The notes under the pieces: model-generated
What the model saw: the letters and a program-made list of their open reading frames with translations, nothing else
What the model was told of the DNA's origin: nothing
Databases searched by the model: none
Program-made: the position numbers and the translations under genes
Shown here: positions 8,800 through 18,070 of the stretch, in pieces
Layout: every line of letters begins with the position of its first letter
Numbering within the stretch: the first letter of the stretch is position 1
Assembly (NCBI GenBank): GCA_965238305.1
Contig: CBDEHK010000001.1
Coordinates: forward strand, 1-64,000
Source: CBDCGJ01 sp965238305
Lineage (GTDB): Bacteria; Pseudomonadota; Alphaproteobacteria; GCA-2731375
Reading direction: 5' to 3'
Length of the DNA stretch: 64,000 bases

Positions 8800-10851
8800 T
8801 TATCTCAACGTAGCAGCAATATTACCGCCGTCCACTGTCGTCACATCGCCGGTGGTTTTAAGAGACACGGCGTGGTGCAGGAATGCCTGCGCTACATCTT
8901 TTGCAGTTACTTCCCGGCCAAGCAGGTTGCCGCTCATGTAACTTTTCTCATTCTGGCCGCGGGCTTTTGAACGGCTGGCGATCATTTCATCGGTTAACAA
9001 GCCGCTGCGGATGCGATCCGCATTAACCGCATTGGCGCGAATACCTTCGCTGCCATGATCCAAAGCATATTGGCGCACCAAGAACAGCGTCGCAGCTTTC
9101 GCCAAACCATAGGGGCCAAAATCGGGACCCGGATTGATTGCCTGTTTCGACGTATTGAACAATAAACAACCACCTGTGCCTTGTTTTTGCATTATTGATA
9201 CCGCGGCCTGCGCAACGGATTGATGGGCAAAGAAGTTCAATTCAAAACTTTGCCGCAGAACTTCGTCCGCGACTTCACCAATCCGCCCCTGCCAAGCCGC
9301 CCCAGCGTTGGATACCACAATGTCGACGCCACCGAATTTTGCGGATATCTTGTCGAATGCGGTCTGTACAGAAGATCGATCCGTCACATCGCAGGTAAGC
9401 CCGAGTGCGGTGCTGCTGATATCCCTCGCCGCTTGTTCGCCGACGCCTTCATTCAGATCAAGCAATGCAATTTCCGCCCCTGCTGCTGCCATGACTTTTG
9501 CAGTCGCCAGACCGATGGCGCCAGCCCCACCGGTAATCACCGCGACTTGCCGAAGCAATGGCGGCTCCGTCGCTTTACCCAGTTTGGCTTGCTCTAGCGC
9601 CCAATATTCGATATCGAACAAGTCGGCTTCGCTCAGTGCTTCGAATTGGCCCAACGCCTCCGCATCGGTAATCGTTTCGATATTGTTTTCCGCCAGATCG
9701 GCGGCCACCGCCGCTTCCTTGGCATTCCGGCCCAGACCAAACAAGCCAATGCCCGGCACCAGGATGACCCGTGGCAGTGGATCAAGTTCGGTCTTAGAAT
9801 TGTCATGACGCCGATTGTTACGGACAAAATACTGATGATAGGCGTCAATATAATTCTCTACTGCGGTGACGACCGCCGCTTTGAACCTGTTTAGATCGCC
9901 AGCCGGTGGCACGATCAACGGCCGGTTTTTGATGCGAATATTGTGATCCGGCGTCACCACGCCTTGCTGACTATAACGCGCCAATTCCGTGCCATTGACG
10001 AAATCCAGTATCTTATCATTGGCCCGATGAGCGAGAATAAATCGCTTGTGCCGACCATCCACATCGTCCTGAATGGCGCAGGCGCCGCGCAAGATCGGTC
10101 CAATATCCGATGCATTGGCTAATGGGCTGGGCAGTTCGATTGAGGGGAAAACCTTTGCCACCGTGGTTGCGACTTTTAGTTCGGCTTTTGACACCGCTTC
10201 GATCATCCGTTCGTAAGCTTCGCGGGCGCTGTCGCCGAATGTGAAAATACCGTGTTTGAGCAGAATAAGACCGGCGACCGAAGGATCCTGTTCAAAGACT
10301 TCCACCGCCTTTTTCGCCAGTGCAAAACCAGGCATGATGTAGGGCACGATACCCACCTGATCGCCATAAAGGTCACGGCAGATATCTTCGCCATCGGCCT
10401 GATCGGTCAGGCTCAACACCGCCGTTGAATGGGTGTGGTCGATAAATTTATGGGGCAAGAAGGCATGCAGCAGGGTTTCAACCGATGGGTTCGGTGCGGT
10501 GCTGTCGAGCAGATTACCGCGTTGGGCGTTGACCATGTCAAAGTCGTCTAAGGTCTCTAGCCCGCGCAACTGTTGCAGGGGAGCCAGGCGCACCGCGGGC
10601 AGTCCCGCCGGTTCAATCGCCCCCATATCCCAGCCCGATCCCTTCACGCAAAGCACATCGAGTGGATTTCCCAACATATCCGACAGAATTGTTTTTACAG
10701 AGGTGTTGCCGCCGCCATGCAGAACCAGACGAGGGTCCGATCCCAGCAGACGGGTGGTATAAACCCGCAAAGCCAAGTCTTCATTCACGCCGTCAATTGC
10801 ATAGTTTGCAACCGCTTGGGCAGCTTCTGTGTCGGACCAGCAGCTTTTCAA
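8800..10851 (-). CDS. Bifunctional class II aldolase / short-chain dehydrogenase (RhaD-like)
   Basis: This 683-aa fusion has an N-terminal class II aldolase domain (about residues 20-400) and a C-terminal short-chain dehydrogenase (about 435-683). The aldolase part shows HGGGNTSVK (about 45) and the metal-binding HTHSTAVLS (about 139) with a later LLKHGIF. The dehydrogenase part shows the NAD site TGGAGAIGLA (about 438-447), NAG (about 514) and the catalytic YGLAK. Related proteins in sugar operons are annotated as rhamnulose-1-phosphate aldolase/lactaldehyde dehydrogenase; the actual substrate here is unknown. The start is a TTG at 10851 whose AAAGGG binding site lies in the last codons of the upstream FMN reductase, so the two are translationally coupled. 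The truncated M81 peptidase follows. Confidence 0.85.
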   Translation of the reverse strand: MKSCWSDTEAAQAVANYAIDGVNEDLALRVYTTRLLGSDPRLVLHGGGNTSVKTILSDMLGNPLDVLCVKGSGWDMGAIEPAGLPAVRLAPLQQLRGLETLDDFDMVNAQRGNLLDSTAPNPSVETLLHAFLPHKFIDHTHSTAVLSLTDQADGEDICRDLYGDQVGIVPYIMPGFALAKKAVEVFEQDPSVAGLILLKHGIFTFGDSAREAYERMIEAVSKAELKVATTVAKVFPSIELPSPLANASDIGPILRGACAIQDDVDGRHKRFILAHRANDKILDFVNGTELARYSQQGVVTPDHNIRIKNRPLIVPPAGDLNRFKAAVVTAVENYIDAYHQYFVRNNRRHDNSKTELDPLPRVILVPGIGLFGLGRNAKEAAVAADLAENNIETITDAEALGQFEALSEADLFDIEYWALEQAKLGKATEPPLLRQVAVITGGAGAIGLATAKVMAAAGAEIALLDLNEGVGEQAARDISSTALGLTCDVTDRSSVQTAFDKISAKFGGVDIVVSNAGAAWQGRIGEVADEVLRQSFELNFFAHQSVAQAAVSIMQKQGTGGCLLFNTSKQAINPGPDFGPYGLAKAATLFLVRQYALDHGSEGIRANAVNADRIRSGLLTDEMIASRSKARGQNEKSYMSGNLLGREVTAKDVAQAFLHHAVSLKTTGDVTTVDGGNIAATLR

Positions 10852-10855
10852 TACT

Positions 10856-11431
10856 TTACCCTTTCAGTTTCGCCGTTGTTTTTGCCAAGGCGGCACCAAT
10901 CCCCGCAGCCATATTTCTGGGGCCTTCGTCCACCATATAATCATTTTCGTCGAAGGCTTTGTTGGCGCCGCTCAGGCCAAATTGTTCCGGGATCACATGG
11001 ACGCCAAGAACACTCAAAATCTGCCGCACCGTAAACAACCCACGCAAGCCTGCAAGGTTTCCCCCGGAGGCCGACAACAACGCCGCTGTCTTACCGGTGT
11101 AGTGCACAAGACCGGAGACACCATCTTGCGGACGTGAAACCCAATCGATGATATTCTTCAATAACGGCGTGATGGAGCTGTTATATTCCGGGCAAGCCAA
11201 CAGGAAACCATCGTGATTATCGAACAGGGCGCGTATTTTTTGAGCGTTTTCAGGAATACCTTCGCCATCTTCCAAATCGCCGTCATAAAGTGGGATGGGA
11301 TAGTCGCGAATATCAATAACGGTGACTTCCGCGCCGGCATCTTCCGCGCCTTTTACTGCAGTTTTCAAAAGTTTCTTGTGGATCGAATTCCGTCGCGCAC
11401 TGCCGGAAAACGCCAAAATCTTTACTGTCAT
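10856..11431 (-). CDS. NADPH-dependent FMN reductase family protein
   Basis: A 191-aa flavodoxin-fold protein of the NADPH-dependent FMN reductase (SsuE/ChrR/ArsH-like) group. The N-terminus ILAFSGSARRNSIHKKLL (about residues 5-22) is the phosphate-binding loop for FMN. CPEYNSSITPLLKNIIDWVSRP (about 81-102) is the second conserved motif, followed by SASGGNLAGLRG. Such enzymes reduce flavins or quinones with NADPH in the cytoplasm. It is the first gene of a minus-strand set with the aldolase/dehydrogenase (4-bp gap) and the M81 peptidase. The 347-bp region upstream is shared with the divergent Rieske gene. Family assignment is firm; the physiological electron acceptor is not. Confidence 0.9.
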   Translation of the reverse strand: MTVKILAFSGSARRNSIHKKLLKTAVKGAEDAGAEVTVIDIRDYPIPLYDGDLEDGEGIPENAQKIRALFDNHDGFLLACPEYNSSITPLLKNIIDWVSRPQDGVSGLVHYTGKTAALLSASGGNLAGLRGLFTVRQILSVLGVHVIPEQFGLSGANKAFDENDYMVDEGPRNMAAGIGAALAKTTAKLKG

Positions 11432-11560
11432 TACCCCATCCTTATAATCACATATTCGTTCCCTAGCGAATTAGCACGTCGGGCTGGCCAAGACTAGCGG
11501 GCCTTTAACAATCCTTGAAAGCCGGTAAAACACCTTTCAAAAATTCCTGAAAAAAATTTC

Positions 11561-11591
11561 TTGACCTCAAGTTAGGTTGAAGAATTATTTT
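11561..11591 (+). promoter_or_regulatory. MerR/SoxR-type promoter with 19-bp spacer and dyad operator
   Basis: A TTGACC box (11561-11566) and TATTTT box (11586-11591) are separated by 19 bp, the over-long spacing that MerR-family activators correct by twisting DNA. Inside lies CCTCAAGTTAGGTTGAAG, a near-perfect inverted repeat (one mismatch) closely resembling the SoxR operator. It points rightward. The next annotated gene, the Rieske protein, starts about 190 bp further; no MerR-family regulator gene is in the window. Read directly from sequence; the binding protein is an inference. Confidence 0.55.
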
Positions 11592-11778
11592 AGGAAGGAC
11601 TTATCGTCAATCAAGTCAAAAATCAGAGGTTACAACGACAAATGCAAATATCACTGAGAGCAACTCGCAGAAATTGGCCAAATTTCCGCGCACACTATTT
11701 GGTTAGAAATTTGTCGGCAAGAAGATGCGGTTGACGGCGGGTGTATGTTAAAATAGTCCCCAATATAAGGAGAATAAA

Positions 11779-13368
11779 ATGACGCAATCCGGACTTCGCG
11801 ACTGGGTACAGGTCGCCACTACAGAGGATTTCGGTGGCAAGAATCACAAGATTATCCGCATCAGCAACAAACAAATCGTTCTGTTCAAACGTGAAGCTGG
11901 CATCTTTGCCTGTAACAATCGCTGTCCCCACGAAGGCTATCCATTAAGCGAGGGCACCTTCAGTGGCGAATGTGTGCTGACCTGCAACTGGCACAATTGG
12001 AAATTCGATCTGGCCAGCGGCGACAATCTTACCGACGGCGATCGTCTGAGGACTTATCCGGTGGAGCTGCGGGATAATCAAATCTGGCTCGATCTGACGG
12101 AAGCACCCGCCGCTGAACGGCAAGCCAAGGCATTGGAGAATTTACAAGATTCCCTGACCCGACATGAATATGACCGCATGGCACGAGAATTGGCGCGCTT
12201 GAGCAAAGCCGGCGGTGATCCGCTAGAAGCCATCCGTCAAGCCATTCACTGGAGCCATGATCGTTTCGAATATGGCATGAGCCATGCCTATGCGGCGGCG
12301 GCGGACTGGCTGAGGTTACGCGATGAAACAGCGGCGTCGGAAGCCGAAAAACTAGCGCCTGTGGTCGAGGTCATGGGTCATATCGCCTGGGACACCTTGC
12401 GGGAACCACGCTTTCCTTATCCGGAAGGTGAGGCGGACTATGATAGTGACGCCCTTATCGCCGCCATCGAAGCAGAAGATGAAATCACTGCAATGGCGCT
12501 TATTCGAGGGGCATATGGCGCTGGCCTAACATATAGCGATTTACAACCGGCTTTGGCCCATGCCGCCTTGGCGCATTTTCAAGATTTCGGCCATTCCGCT
12601 ATCTACACCGTGAAAATTGGCGAATTGGTCGATCACTTGGGACCGACGGTCGCATTGCCCCTGACGCTTGCTTTGGTGCGGGGCTTGATTTTTGGTCGTC
12701 GCGAAGACCTAATCCCGGAATTCCGCCGCTACCGGAAAAGCCTTGTCGCATGGGATGGCCTCGGCAGCGATCAACCAGTAGCGGCCGATTTTGTTGGCAA
12801 GTCGGTGAACAAATCACTGACCCTGGCCAATCAAAGCTCCGCTCATCCAAAAGAACTCTATGACGCATTGTTTGGGGCGATCACTCGGCAAATGCTGATG
12901 TTCGATCTCAAGGTACAGGTCAGGACCGATAATCAAGTCGATGACAACGTTAATTGGCTGGACTTCACCCATGGCCTGACTTTTTCCAATGCGGTGCGAC
13001 GGCTTTGTGAAGACCAACCGGCGCTGTGGCCGCAAGCGTTATTGCAGATGGCCTGTTTTGTCGGCCGCAATGCCGGTTATCTGGATCTTTCGCAGGACCC
13101 GGCGCAGTGGCAAGTCGACAACCCCACCACTTTTGCTGAAGACAGCAAACGCAGCTTGTTTGATCATAGTCAGTTTGAATATATCGTTGCCTGTCACATC
13201 GTGAAATTGACTTTTGCGGTCGGCAGTGAAGTTGCCGCTGCACCAAACGCACTGTGGCTTGGTGATGCGACAGCGGCCCTCAACCGTTTCCTCAATTCAC
13301 CTTTGAAACGTAAACACGTCATCCGCACTGCCAAACAAGCGCTGGATTTTGTCGCCAGCGAAGATTAA
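11779..13368 (+). CDS. Rieske 2Fe-2S protein with large uncharacterised C-terminal domain
   Basis: A 529-aa protein with an N-terminal Rieske domain (about residues 8-110). The cluster-binding pairs are visible as CPH in CNNRCPHEGYPL (about 48-59) and CNWH in TCNWHNWKFDL (about 72-82). The remaining ~420 residues are largely helical and rich in His (HWSHDRFEYGMSHAYAAAADWL, AHAALAHFQDFGHSAIY, LDFTHGLTF, FDHSQFEY). They do not look like the standard ring-hydroxylating oxygenase catalytic domain, and I cannot name them. An oxidoreductase with its own metal site is possible but is only a guess from the histidines. The start ATG is preceded by AAGGAG at ideal spacing. A SoxR-like promoter lies about 190 bp upstream. 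The acyl-CoA dehydrogenase gene ends 7 bp downstream on the other strand. Confidence 0.8.
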   Translation: MTQSGLRDWVQVATTEDFGGKNHKIIRISNKQIVLFKREAGIFACNNRCPHEGYPLSEGTFSGECVLTCNWHNWKFDLASGDNLTDGDRLRTYPVELRDNQIWLDLTEAPAAERQAKALENLQDSLTRHEYDRMARELARLSKAGGDPLEAIRQAIHWSHDRFEYGMSHAYAAAADWLRLRDETAASEAEKLAPVVEVMGHIAWDTLREPRFPYPEGEADYDSDALIAAIEAEDEITAMALIRGAYGAGLTYSDLQPALAHAALAHFQDFGHSAIYTVKIGELVDHLGPTVALPLTLALVRGLIFGRREDLIPEFRRYRKSLVAWDGLGSDQPVAADFVGKSVNKSLTLANQSSAHPKELYDALFGAITRQMLMFDLKVQVRTDNQVDDNVNWLDFTHGLTFSNAVRRLCEDQPALWPQALLQMACFVGRNAGYLDLSQDPAQWQVDNPTTFAEDSKRSLFDHSQFEYIVACHIVKLTFAVGSEVAAAPNALWLGDATAALNRFLNSPLKRKHVIRTAKQALDFVASED

Positions 13369-13375
13369 CGGCGTA

Positions 13376-14632
13376 TTATCTATTCCGCCCGGTGAAGCCG
13401 AACAAGTTTCCAGCAATTTTGCGGATTTGAATTTCTTCCGCCCCTTCGGTAATGCGATAGCGGCGGTGGTGCCGGTAGATATGTTCGAAGGGTTTATGGC
13501 GGGTATAACCGATGCCACCATGGACCTGCATGGCGCGGTCCGACGCTTCGCAGACCAGTCGGTTGGCCCGGTAATTCGCCATCGAGACTTGTTCCGTCAA
13601 AGACATGAAATCCTGTTGATCTAATTTCCAGGCAGTCTTGTAGACCAGGTTCCGCACCATCTCCGCTTCGGTATGCAATTCGGTGAGTGGAAATTGAATA
13701 CCCTGCTGGGTGGCCAACGCCTTGCCCCAGGTCACCCGCTCGCGGGCATATTCAACCGACTGATTGATACAAAATTGTGCGGCCCCCAGACTGGAAGCGG
13801 CTTGACGGATCCGGTTTTCATGGAAGAAATGCTGCGCCACGATCAAGCCTTCGCCTTCCACATTGAAGATCGTGTCGTCGCCAACACGAACATTATTCAA
13901 TGTCACTTCGGCATGATCGGTCGGCATGTTGAAGGTCCAATGCATGTAATCGACGGAAAACCCCGGCGTCTCCACCGGCACGATGAAGGCGGTCACGCCG
14001 GTGGGCTGACCCGGTTTGCCGGAAGTACGGGCAAAGATCAGGTCGTGGGTGGCGTGATGCAGACCGCTATTGAAACGTTTGGTGCCGTTGATCACCCAAT
14101 CATTGCCGTCGCGCACCGCAGTGGTCTCTAAGTAGGTGGCATCGCTGCCGTGGTTCGGCTCAGTCATGCCGAAGCCGATGCGTTTTTGCCCGGTAATCGT
14201 AGCTTCGAGAAATTCTTCCTTCTGGGCCTGGGTCCCAAACGCCAGCAACATATGGGCAAGGGGAAAATTACCGACAATGGAACTTTCATTTTGCAGATCA
14301 TTGTGCAGACCCAGGCCTTTCATTGCCAAATGTTCGCGGATCATCGCCATCGCGAGGTTGGAGCCGCCTTGACCGCCGGCTTCTTTGGGCAAGGCAAATC
14401 GCAGATGTCCGGCCGCGTCAGCGCGACGCTTCATCTCGCGCAATAGCGCTTCCCATTCTTTGGTCGGCTGACCGTCGTTTTCCCAGTCGGTCCGCGCCCA
14501 TTCCCGGCGATGGTCGAAGAACTGAATATTCTCTGCTTCCAGCGGCATGATTTCCTGTTCGATGAACGCATCGAGTTCTTCCAGTTTCGCTGTGATTTCC
14601 GCCGGTGTGGTAAAGTCCATTTCTAAGGCCAC
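13376..14632 (-). CDS. Acyl-CoA dehydrogenase family protein
   Basis: A 418-aa FAD-dependent acyl-CoA dehydrogenase, a soluble enzyme that introduces an alpha-beta double bond into acyl-CoA and passes electrons to ETF. Conserved elements are FGMTEPNHGSDA (about residues 152-163, flavin/substrate loop), WVINGTKRFNSGLHHA, and the C-terminal QVHGGIGYTRHKPFEHIYRHHRRYRITEGAEEIQIRKIAG (about 370-410). The position corresponding to the catalytic base cannot be fixed without an alignment. N-terminal residues resemble larger family members of the ACAD10/11-like or 'FadE-like' groups with degree of uncertainty. It converges on the Rieske gene. Substrate chain length is unknown. Confidence 0.9.
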   Translation of the reverse strand: MALEMDFTTPAEITAKLEELDAFIEQEIMPLEAENIQFFDHRREWARTDWENDGQPTKEWEALLREMKRRADAAGHLRFALPKEAGGQGGSNLAMAMIREHLAMKGLGLHNDLQNESSIVGNFPLAHMLLAFGTQAQKEEFLEATITGQKRIGFGMTEPNHGSDATYLETTAVRDGNDWVINGTKRFNSGLHHATHDLIFARTSGKPGQPTGVTAFIVPVETPGFSVDYMHWTFNMPTDHAEVTLNNVRVGDDTIFNVEGEGLIVAQHFFHENRIRQAASSLGAAQFCINQSVEYARERVTWGKALATQQGIQFPLTELHTEAEMVRNLVYKTAWKLDQQDFMSLTEQVSMANYRANRLVCEASDRAMQVHGGIGYTRHKPFEHIYRHHRRYRITEGAEEIQIRKIAGNLFGFTGRNR

Positions 14633-14714
14633 CTCTATTTGTTGAACTAAAGAGGTCTAAGTTTGCGATCTTCGCCCGCAGCCGACAAGTAGATTAATTT
14701 GAGCTGGGACGGCG

Positions 14715-15110
14715 CTATTTATCGCTGGCAAGGAAATTTCGCAAAGTCAGGATCGATTCACGCGACCGCGCCGCCGCGGCGATCTCGGCCGCTTCCAATA
14801 ATTCCTGATACATTTGTTCTTTGGTAGCAAGGTTTTTTACGACATTTTCGGTGTTTTTTCGCGCCTCCCTCAACTTGACGTCTAGGGCCTCGCTAGCTTC
14901 TTCGCTATCTTTGAGCTGACTTTCGATATTACGCTTGGCATTTTTAGCGTCCCTCTCGCGTTTATTCAGCTCCGCTGTCAGTCGGCGAATTTGTTCGCCC
15001 GCAGTCCGTAATGCCAAGTCGCGCCCGCTGTCAAAGCCGACCTTATGTCCGAGCCAGGCGCCAAAGCCGGCAAACACAAAAGCAACAACGATAATTATGT
15101 ATGTTTCCAT
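14715..15110 (-). CDS. Small membrane-anchored coiled-coil protein
   Basis: A 131-aa protein of unknown function. One N-terminal membrane helix (IIIVVAFVFAGFGAWLGHKVG, about residues 5-25) is followed by a long charged, heptad-like helix (about 35-115) rich in Glu, Lys, Arg and Ala, which I read as a coiled coil facing the cytoplasm. The codon usage and start (ATG at 15108-15110) look like a normal gene. It is separated by 82 bp from the acyl-CoA dehydrogenase and need not share its operon. No domain family is recognised. Confidence 0.6.
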   Translation of the reverse strand: METYIIIVVAFVFAGFGAWLGHKVGFDSGRDLALRTAGEQIRRLTAELNKRERDAKNAKRNIESQLKDSEEASEALDVKLREARKNTENVVKNLATKEQMYQELLEAAEIAAAARSRESILTLRNFLASDK

Positions 15111-15222
15111 AGTCGTGAATGTAAATGGTGCTGAATCAATTTATTGATAATCTAAAATATACCGGCCAATTGTTAAGAATTTCTATCATCATCGGCAAAA
15201 TCAGCAGCAAGCCACTTAGTGA

Positions 15223-15238
15223 CGGTAGCAAACTACCG
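15223..15238 (-). terminator. Candidate hairpin terminator downstream of the Asp-rich membrane protein
   Basis: CGGTAG and CTACCG form a perfect 6-bp stem with a 4-base loop in the gap between 15305 and 15110. On the minus strand it follows the 15305-15667 gene by about 65 bases. There is no clear T-run after it, so termination is only possible, not shown. Confidence 0.35.
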
Positions 15239-15304
15239 ACAAATTTACCCTATTCAAAAAAATAATGGGTTTGGACTGCTTAACGTGCCAACAGTCGTGA
15301 AAAT

Positions 15305-15667
15305 TCAATCGTCGTCGAATTCTCTACTTGGATCATCTTTAGTGTCATCGACATCGCCATCACGGCTGCCCCGATCAAAATTGTCACTACTTTCGTCATC
15401 CAAAGGATCGCCGCTATCGTCACGATAATAGTTTCTATCGTCACTTAAATCGTCGCGATCACGACCGTATCGAGATCGACGCTTGCGCCGCTCGACTATT
15501 TTGCCATCGTTATCCAATCGTTTTCCAGATACCGAACTACCATCTGAATCTGAGAAATCGGCATTCATTGCCGTCGGAATTATCAACAACAGGACGAACG
15601 CCACCGCCAGAATCCAGGTGATCTGGATCGACAACGGCAACCTTTTAAAGGCGTCAATGAGAAACAT
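15305..15667 (-). CDS. Small membrane protein with Asp/Arg/Ser-rich tail
   Basis: A 120-aa protein of unknown function. Residues about 14-34 form a hydrophobic membrane segment (TWILAVAFVLLLIIPTAMNA). The remaining ~85 residues are low-complexity and highly charged, first basic (KIVERRKRRSRYGR) and then strongly acidic, with DDD, DDES and DDTKDD runs up to the C-terminal FDDD. This tail is probably disordered and might bind calcium or basic partners, but that is speculation. No family is recognised and an antisense reading of this stretch is also open, so coding status is moderately supported. Confidence 0.5.
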   Translation of the reverse strand: MFLIDAFKRLPLSIQITWILAVAFVLLLIIPTAMNADFSDSDGSSVSGKRLDNDGKIVERRKRRSRYGRDRDDLSDDRNYYRDDSGDPLDDESSDNFDRGSRDGDVDDTKDDPSREFDDD

Positions 15668-15790
15668 AACCCATCATCACTCTAGTTCTAGTCAATTCGA
15701 CGATAGTTTACATGATACCAACCGGAAGTCGGGAAAGAAAATTAAAATATTCGAATGATTTGGAAATAAGCCTGCGTTCGCATCGATCTT

Positions 15791-17971
15791 TTACGTCGAA
15801 TTGCTGCGACGACCAACAAGCAGCCGAAGCGCATTTTTGACAAGACGGTGGCCACCATCGCCATCGAATGACAAAATCGATTCCGGATGAAACTGCACCG
15901 CCGCGATTGGCAGATCCTTATGGGTCACTGCCATGATTAAATTTTCTTTGGTTCGGGCGACGACATGCAAACAATCCGGCAATTGCTCCGGTACCGCGAC
16001 CAGCGAATGATAGGCGCCAAACTGACAATCGTCGTCCATGTCATCGAATAGTCCTTGGCCATTGTGGACGATCTGCCAGGTTTTACCGTGGCGCGGTTCC
16101 CCAAGAACCGTCAATGTTCCACCAAAGGCTTCAACAATTCCTTGCAGGCCCAAGCAAATACCAAATTGCGGAATGTCTTCAGCTGCCAATCGGCGAACCA
16201 GGTCAGGCACGCCGAAATCCGCCGGCCGGCCGGGCCCTGGAGAATGGACCACCAAATCCGGCTTCGCGGCCAGTGCTGCCTCCAGACCGGGGCCATTACG
16301 ATAAGTTGCCACGTCAGCTCCGGTTTGCCGAAAATAGTCGGCCAGCGTATGCACAAAACTATCTTCGTTATCAACAAAGACAATGTGGATATCTTCGAAT
16401 TCCAGCGCCGTCGGCTCAAGCTGCTGTTGGCTTTGGCGCTGGGTTAGCGTGTCCATCGCCTGGAAGAACGCCGTGGATTTAATCCGGGTTTCCATCTCCT
16501 CCTCCACCGGAACGGAATCCCAGACCAAGGTGGCGCCAACTTGATAATTCGCTCTCCCTTGTTTCAGGTGCACGGTGCGAATGGTGATGCCCGTATTCAC
16601 ACTGCCGTCAAAATGGAAAGCCCCGACGGCGCCGCCATACCAGCCTCGCGAACCGACTTCCATATCTTCAACTATTCGCACGGCCATGCGTTTTGGGGCG
16701 CCGGTCAAAGTCACCGCCCACATGTGCGAAAGGAATGCGTCCAGCCCATCGAAACCGGCGCGCAAGCGTCCTTCAACGTGATCGACAGTATGGAATAGAC
16801 CGGCGTAACGTTCGATCATCCGACGACCGAGCAATTTGATCGAGCCCGGCCGACAGATACGCGACTTATCGTTGCGATCGACATCCGTGCACATGGTTAA
16901 TTCGGTTTCATCTTTATCCGAATTATAGAGCGCCTTGATCCGCTCCGCATCTTCCATCGCATTGGCGCCACGCCGCGCGGTGCCGGAAATTGGCGAAGAT
17001 TCAACCCGATCGCCATTAACCCGGACGAACATTTCAGGTGAGGCCCCGATCAACTGATCGCTGCCGAATTGGAAGAAAAATTCATAGGGGCTTGGATTTA
17101 TCCGCCGCATCAACTGATACATATCCGAGGCCGCACCATCAAAATCAGTGGTGAATTTTCGCGACAATACGACTTCGAAAATGTCACCGATCCGCATCCT
17201 CTCGCGGGCGATGTCGACTTTCGCCATATACTCTTCATCCGTATGGTCAGAAGTAATGGCGCGGTTAGGCGGCGTTTCAAAACGATGCGGCATTGGCACC
17301 GGTTCGAACGCGCCGTGCGGTTCTCCGCGGGTACTCAGTTCTTGCCGACTGAATTCATAATCATAAGCCTGCGCCGTTTCCAGCCGGCGGTCGAGGACGA
17401 AAATACGGTCGGGCAGAAAGACATGCAAAGCCCGGTCGTCATCCGGGCGCTCATGAACCCATGGCATATCATCGAACTGGAAAATCAAATCGTAGCCAAA
17501 GGCACCGTAAACACCTAGAAAATCATCTTCAAAGCCCGCAAACTCCGCCAACAAGCTTCTAAATGGCGTGAAGAGCGAAGGCTGGCGACTGCGTTCCTCT
17601 TCCGGGAACTCACCTTCGCTCGGCGCTATTTCCAGAATAAATTGGTTCTGCTCTTGTGTCAGAATGCGGACGTTCGGGTCCGCTGACATAATCGGCGCCA
17701 GCATCGCAAGCAACGGCAAGCCACGCGGATTTAGCGCATTCACGATCACTTGCCTTTCACGGCCGATAAACTCGACCGGTGGATCAATAAAGCCAAAGTC
17801 CCAACGCGAATAGCGGTCCGGATCCTCGACGCCAGACGAAAGAAAAGCGCCGCGATGGCGGTCCAAATCTTCCACTAGATGATCGATCCCTTCCGCATAA
17901 ATCAGCGCTCTGGTCTTACGCTCAATACGAACATCGGAAGGTCTTTGGAATTCGGTTGAATGACTATTCAT
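15791..17971 (-). CDS. trpE(G): Anthranilate synthase, fused components I and II (TrpEG)
   Basis: This 726-aa enzyme makes anthranilate from chorismate and glutamine, the first step of tryptophan synthesis. The TrpE part (residues ~1-500) holds the chorismate-binding core with SPEMFVRVNGDRVESSPISGTARRG (about 312-336), the DKDETELTMCTDVDRND segment and GAVGAFHFDG. The C-terminal glutamine amidotransferase (about 530-720) has PGPGRP, the nucleophile Cys in FGICLGLQG and the His/Glu of VQFHPESI. Fusion of both parts in one chain is characteristic of alphaproteobacteria such as Azospirillum and rhizobia. The upstream 266 bp contain repeated CTAG-centred inverted repeats and a possible short leader ORF ending in Trp. 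The next gene upstream is divergent. Confidence 0.96.
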   Translation of the reverse strand: MNSHSTEFQRPSDVRIERKTRALIYAEGIDHLVEDLDRHRGAFLSSGVEDPDRYSRWDFGFIDPPVEFIGRERQVIVNALNPRGLPLLAMLAPIMSADPNVRILTQEQNQFILEIAPSEGEFPEEERSRQPSLFTPFRSLLAEFAGFEDDFLGVYGAFGYDLIFQFDDMPWVHERPDDDRALHVFLPDRIFVLDRRLETAQAYDYEFSRQELSTRGEPHGAFEPVPMPHRFETPPNRAITSDHTDEEYMAKVDIARERMRIGDIFEVVLSRKFTTDFDGAASDMYQLMRRINPSPYEFFFQFGSDQLIGASPEMFVRVNGDRVESSPISGTARRGANAMEDAERIKALYNSDKDETELTMCTDVDRNDKSRICRPGSIKLLGRRMIERYAGLFHTVDHVEGRLRAGFDGLDAFLSHMWAVTLTGAPKRMAVRIVEDMEVGSRGWYGGAVGAFHFDGSVNTGITIRTVHLKQGRANYQVGATLVWDSVPVEEEMETRIKSTAFFQAMDTLTQRQSQQQLEPTALEFEDIHIVFVDNEDSFVHTLADYFRQTGADVATYRNGPGLEAALAAKPDLVVHSPGPGRPADFGVPDLVRRLAAEDIPQFGICLGLQGIVEAFGGTLTVLGEPRHGKTWQIVHNGQGLFDDMDDDCQFGAYHSLVAVPEQLPDCLHVVARTKENLIMAVTHKDLPIAAVQFHPESILSFDGDGGHRLVKNALRLLVGRRSNST

Positions 17972-18070
17972 GATGACTGAGCCTTTGGATTTGTCCGCTC
18001 ATTACCATGCTGGCGGCACAAACTTCAATTATGTAATCGGAGAAGATATTAAATATCAGAACGCCCAAGG

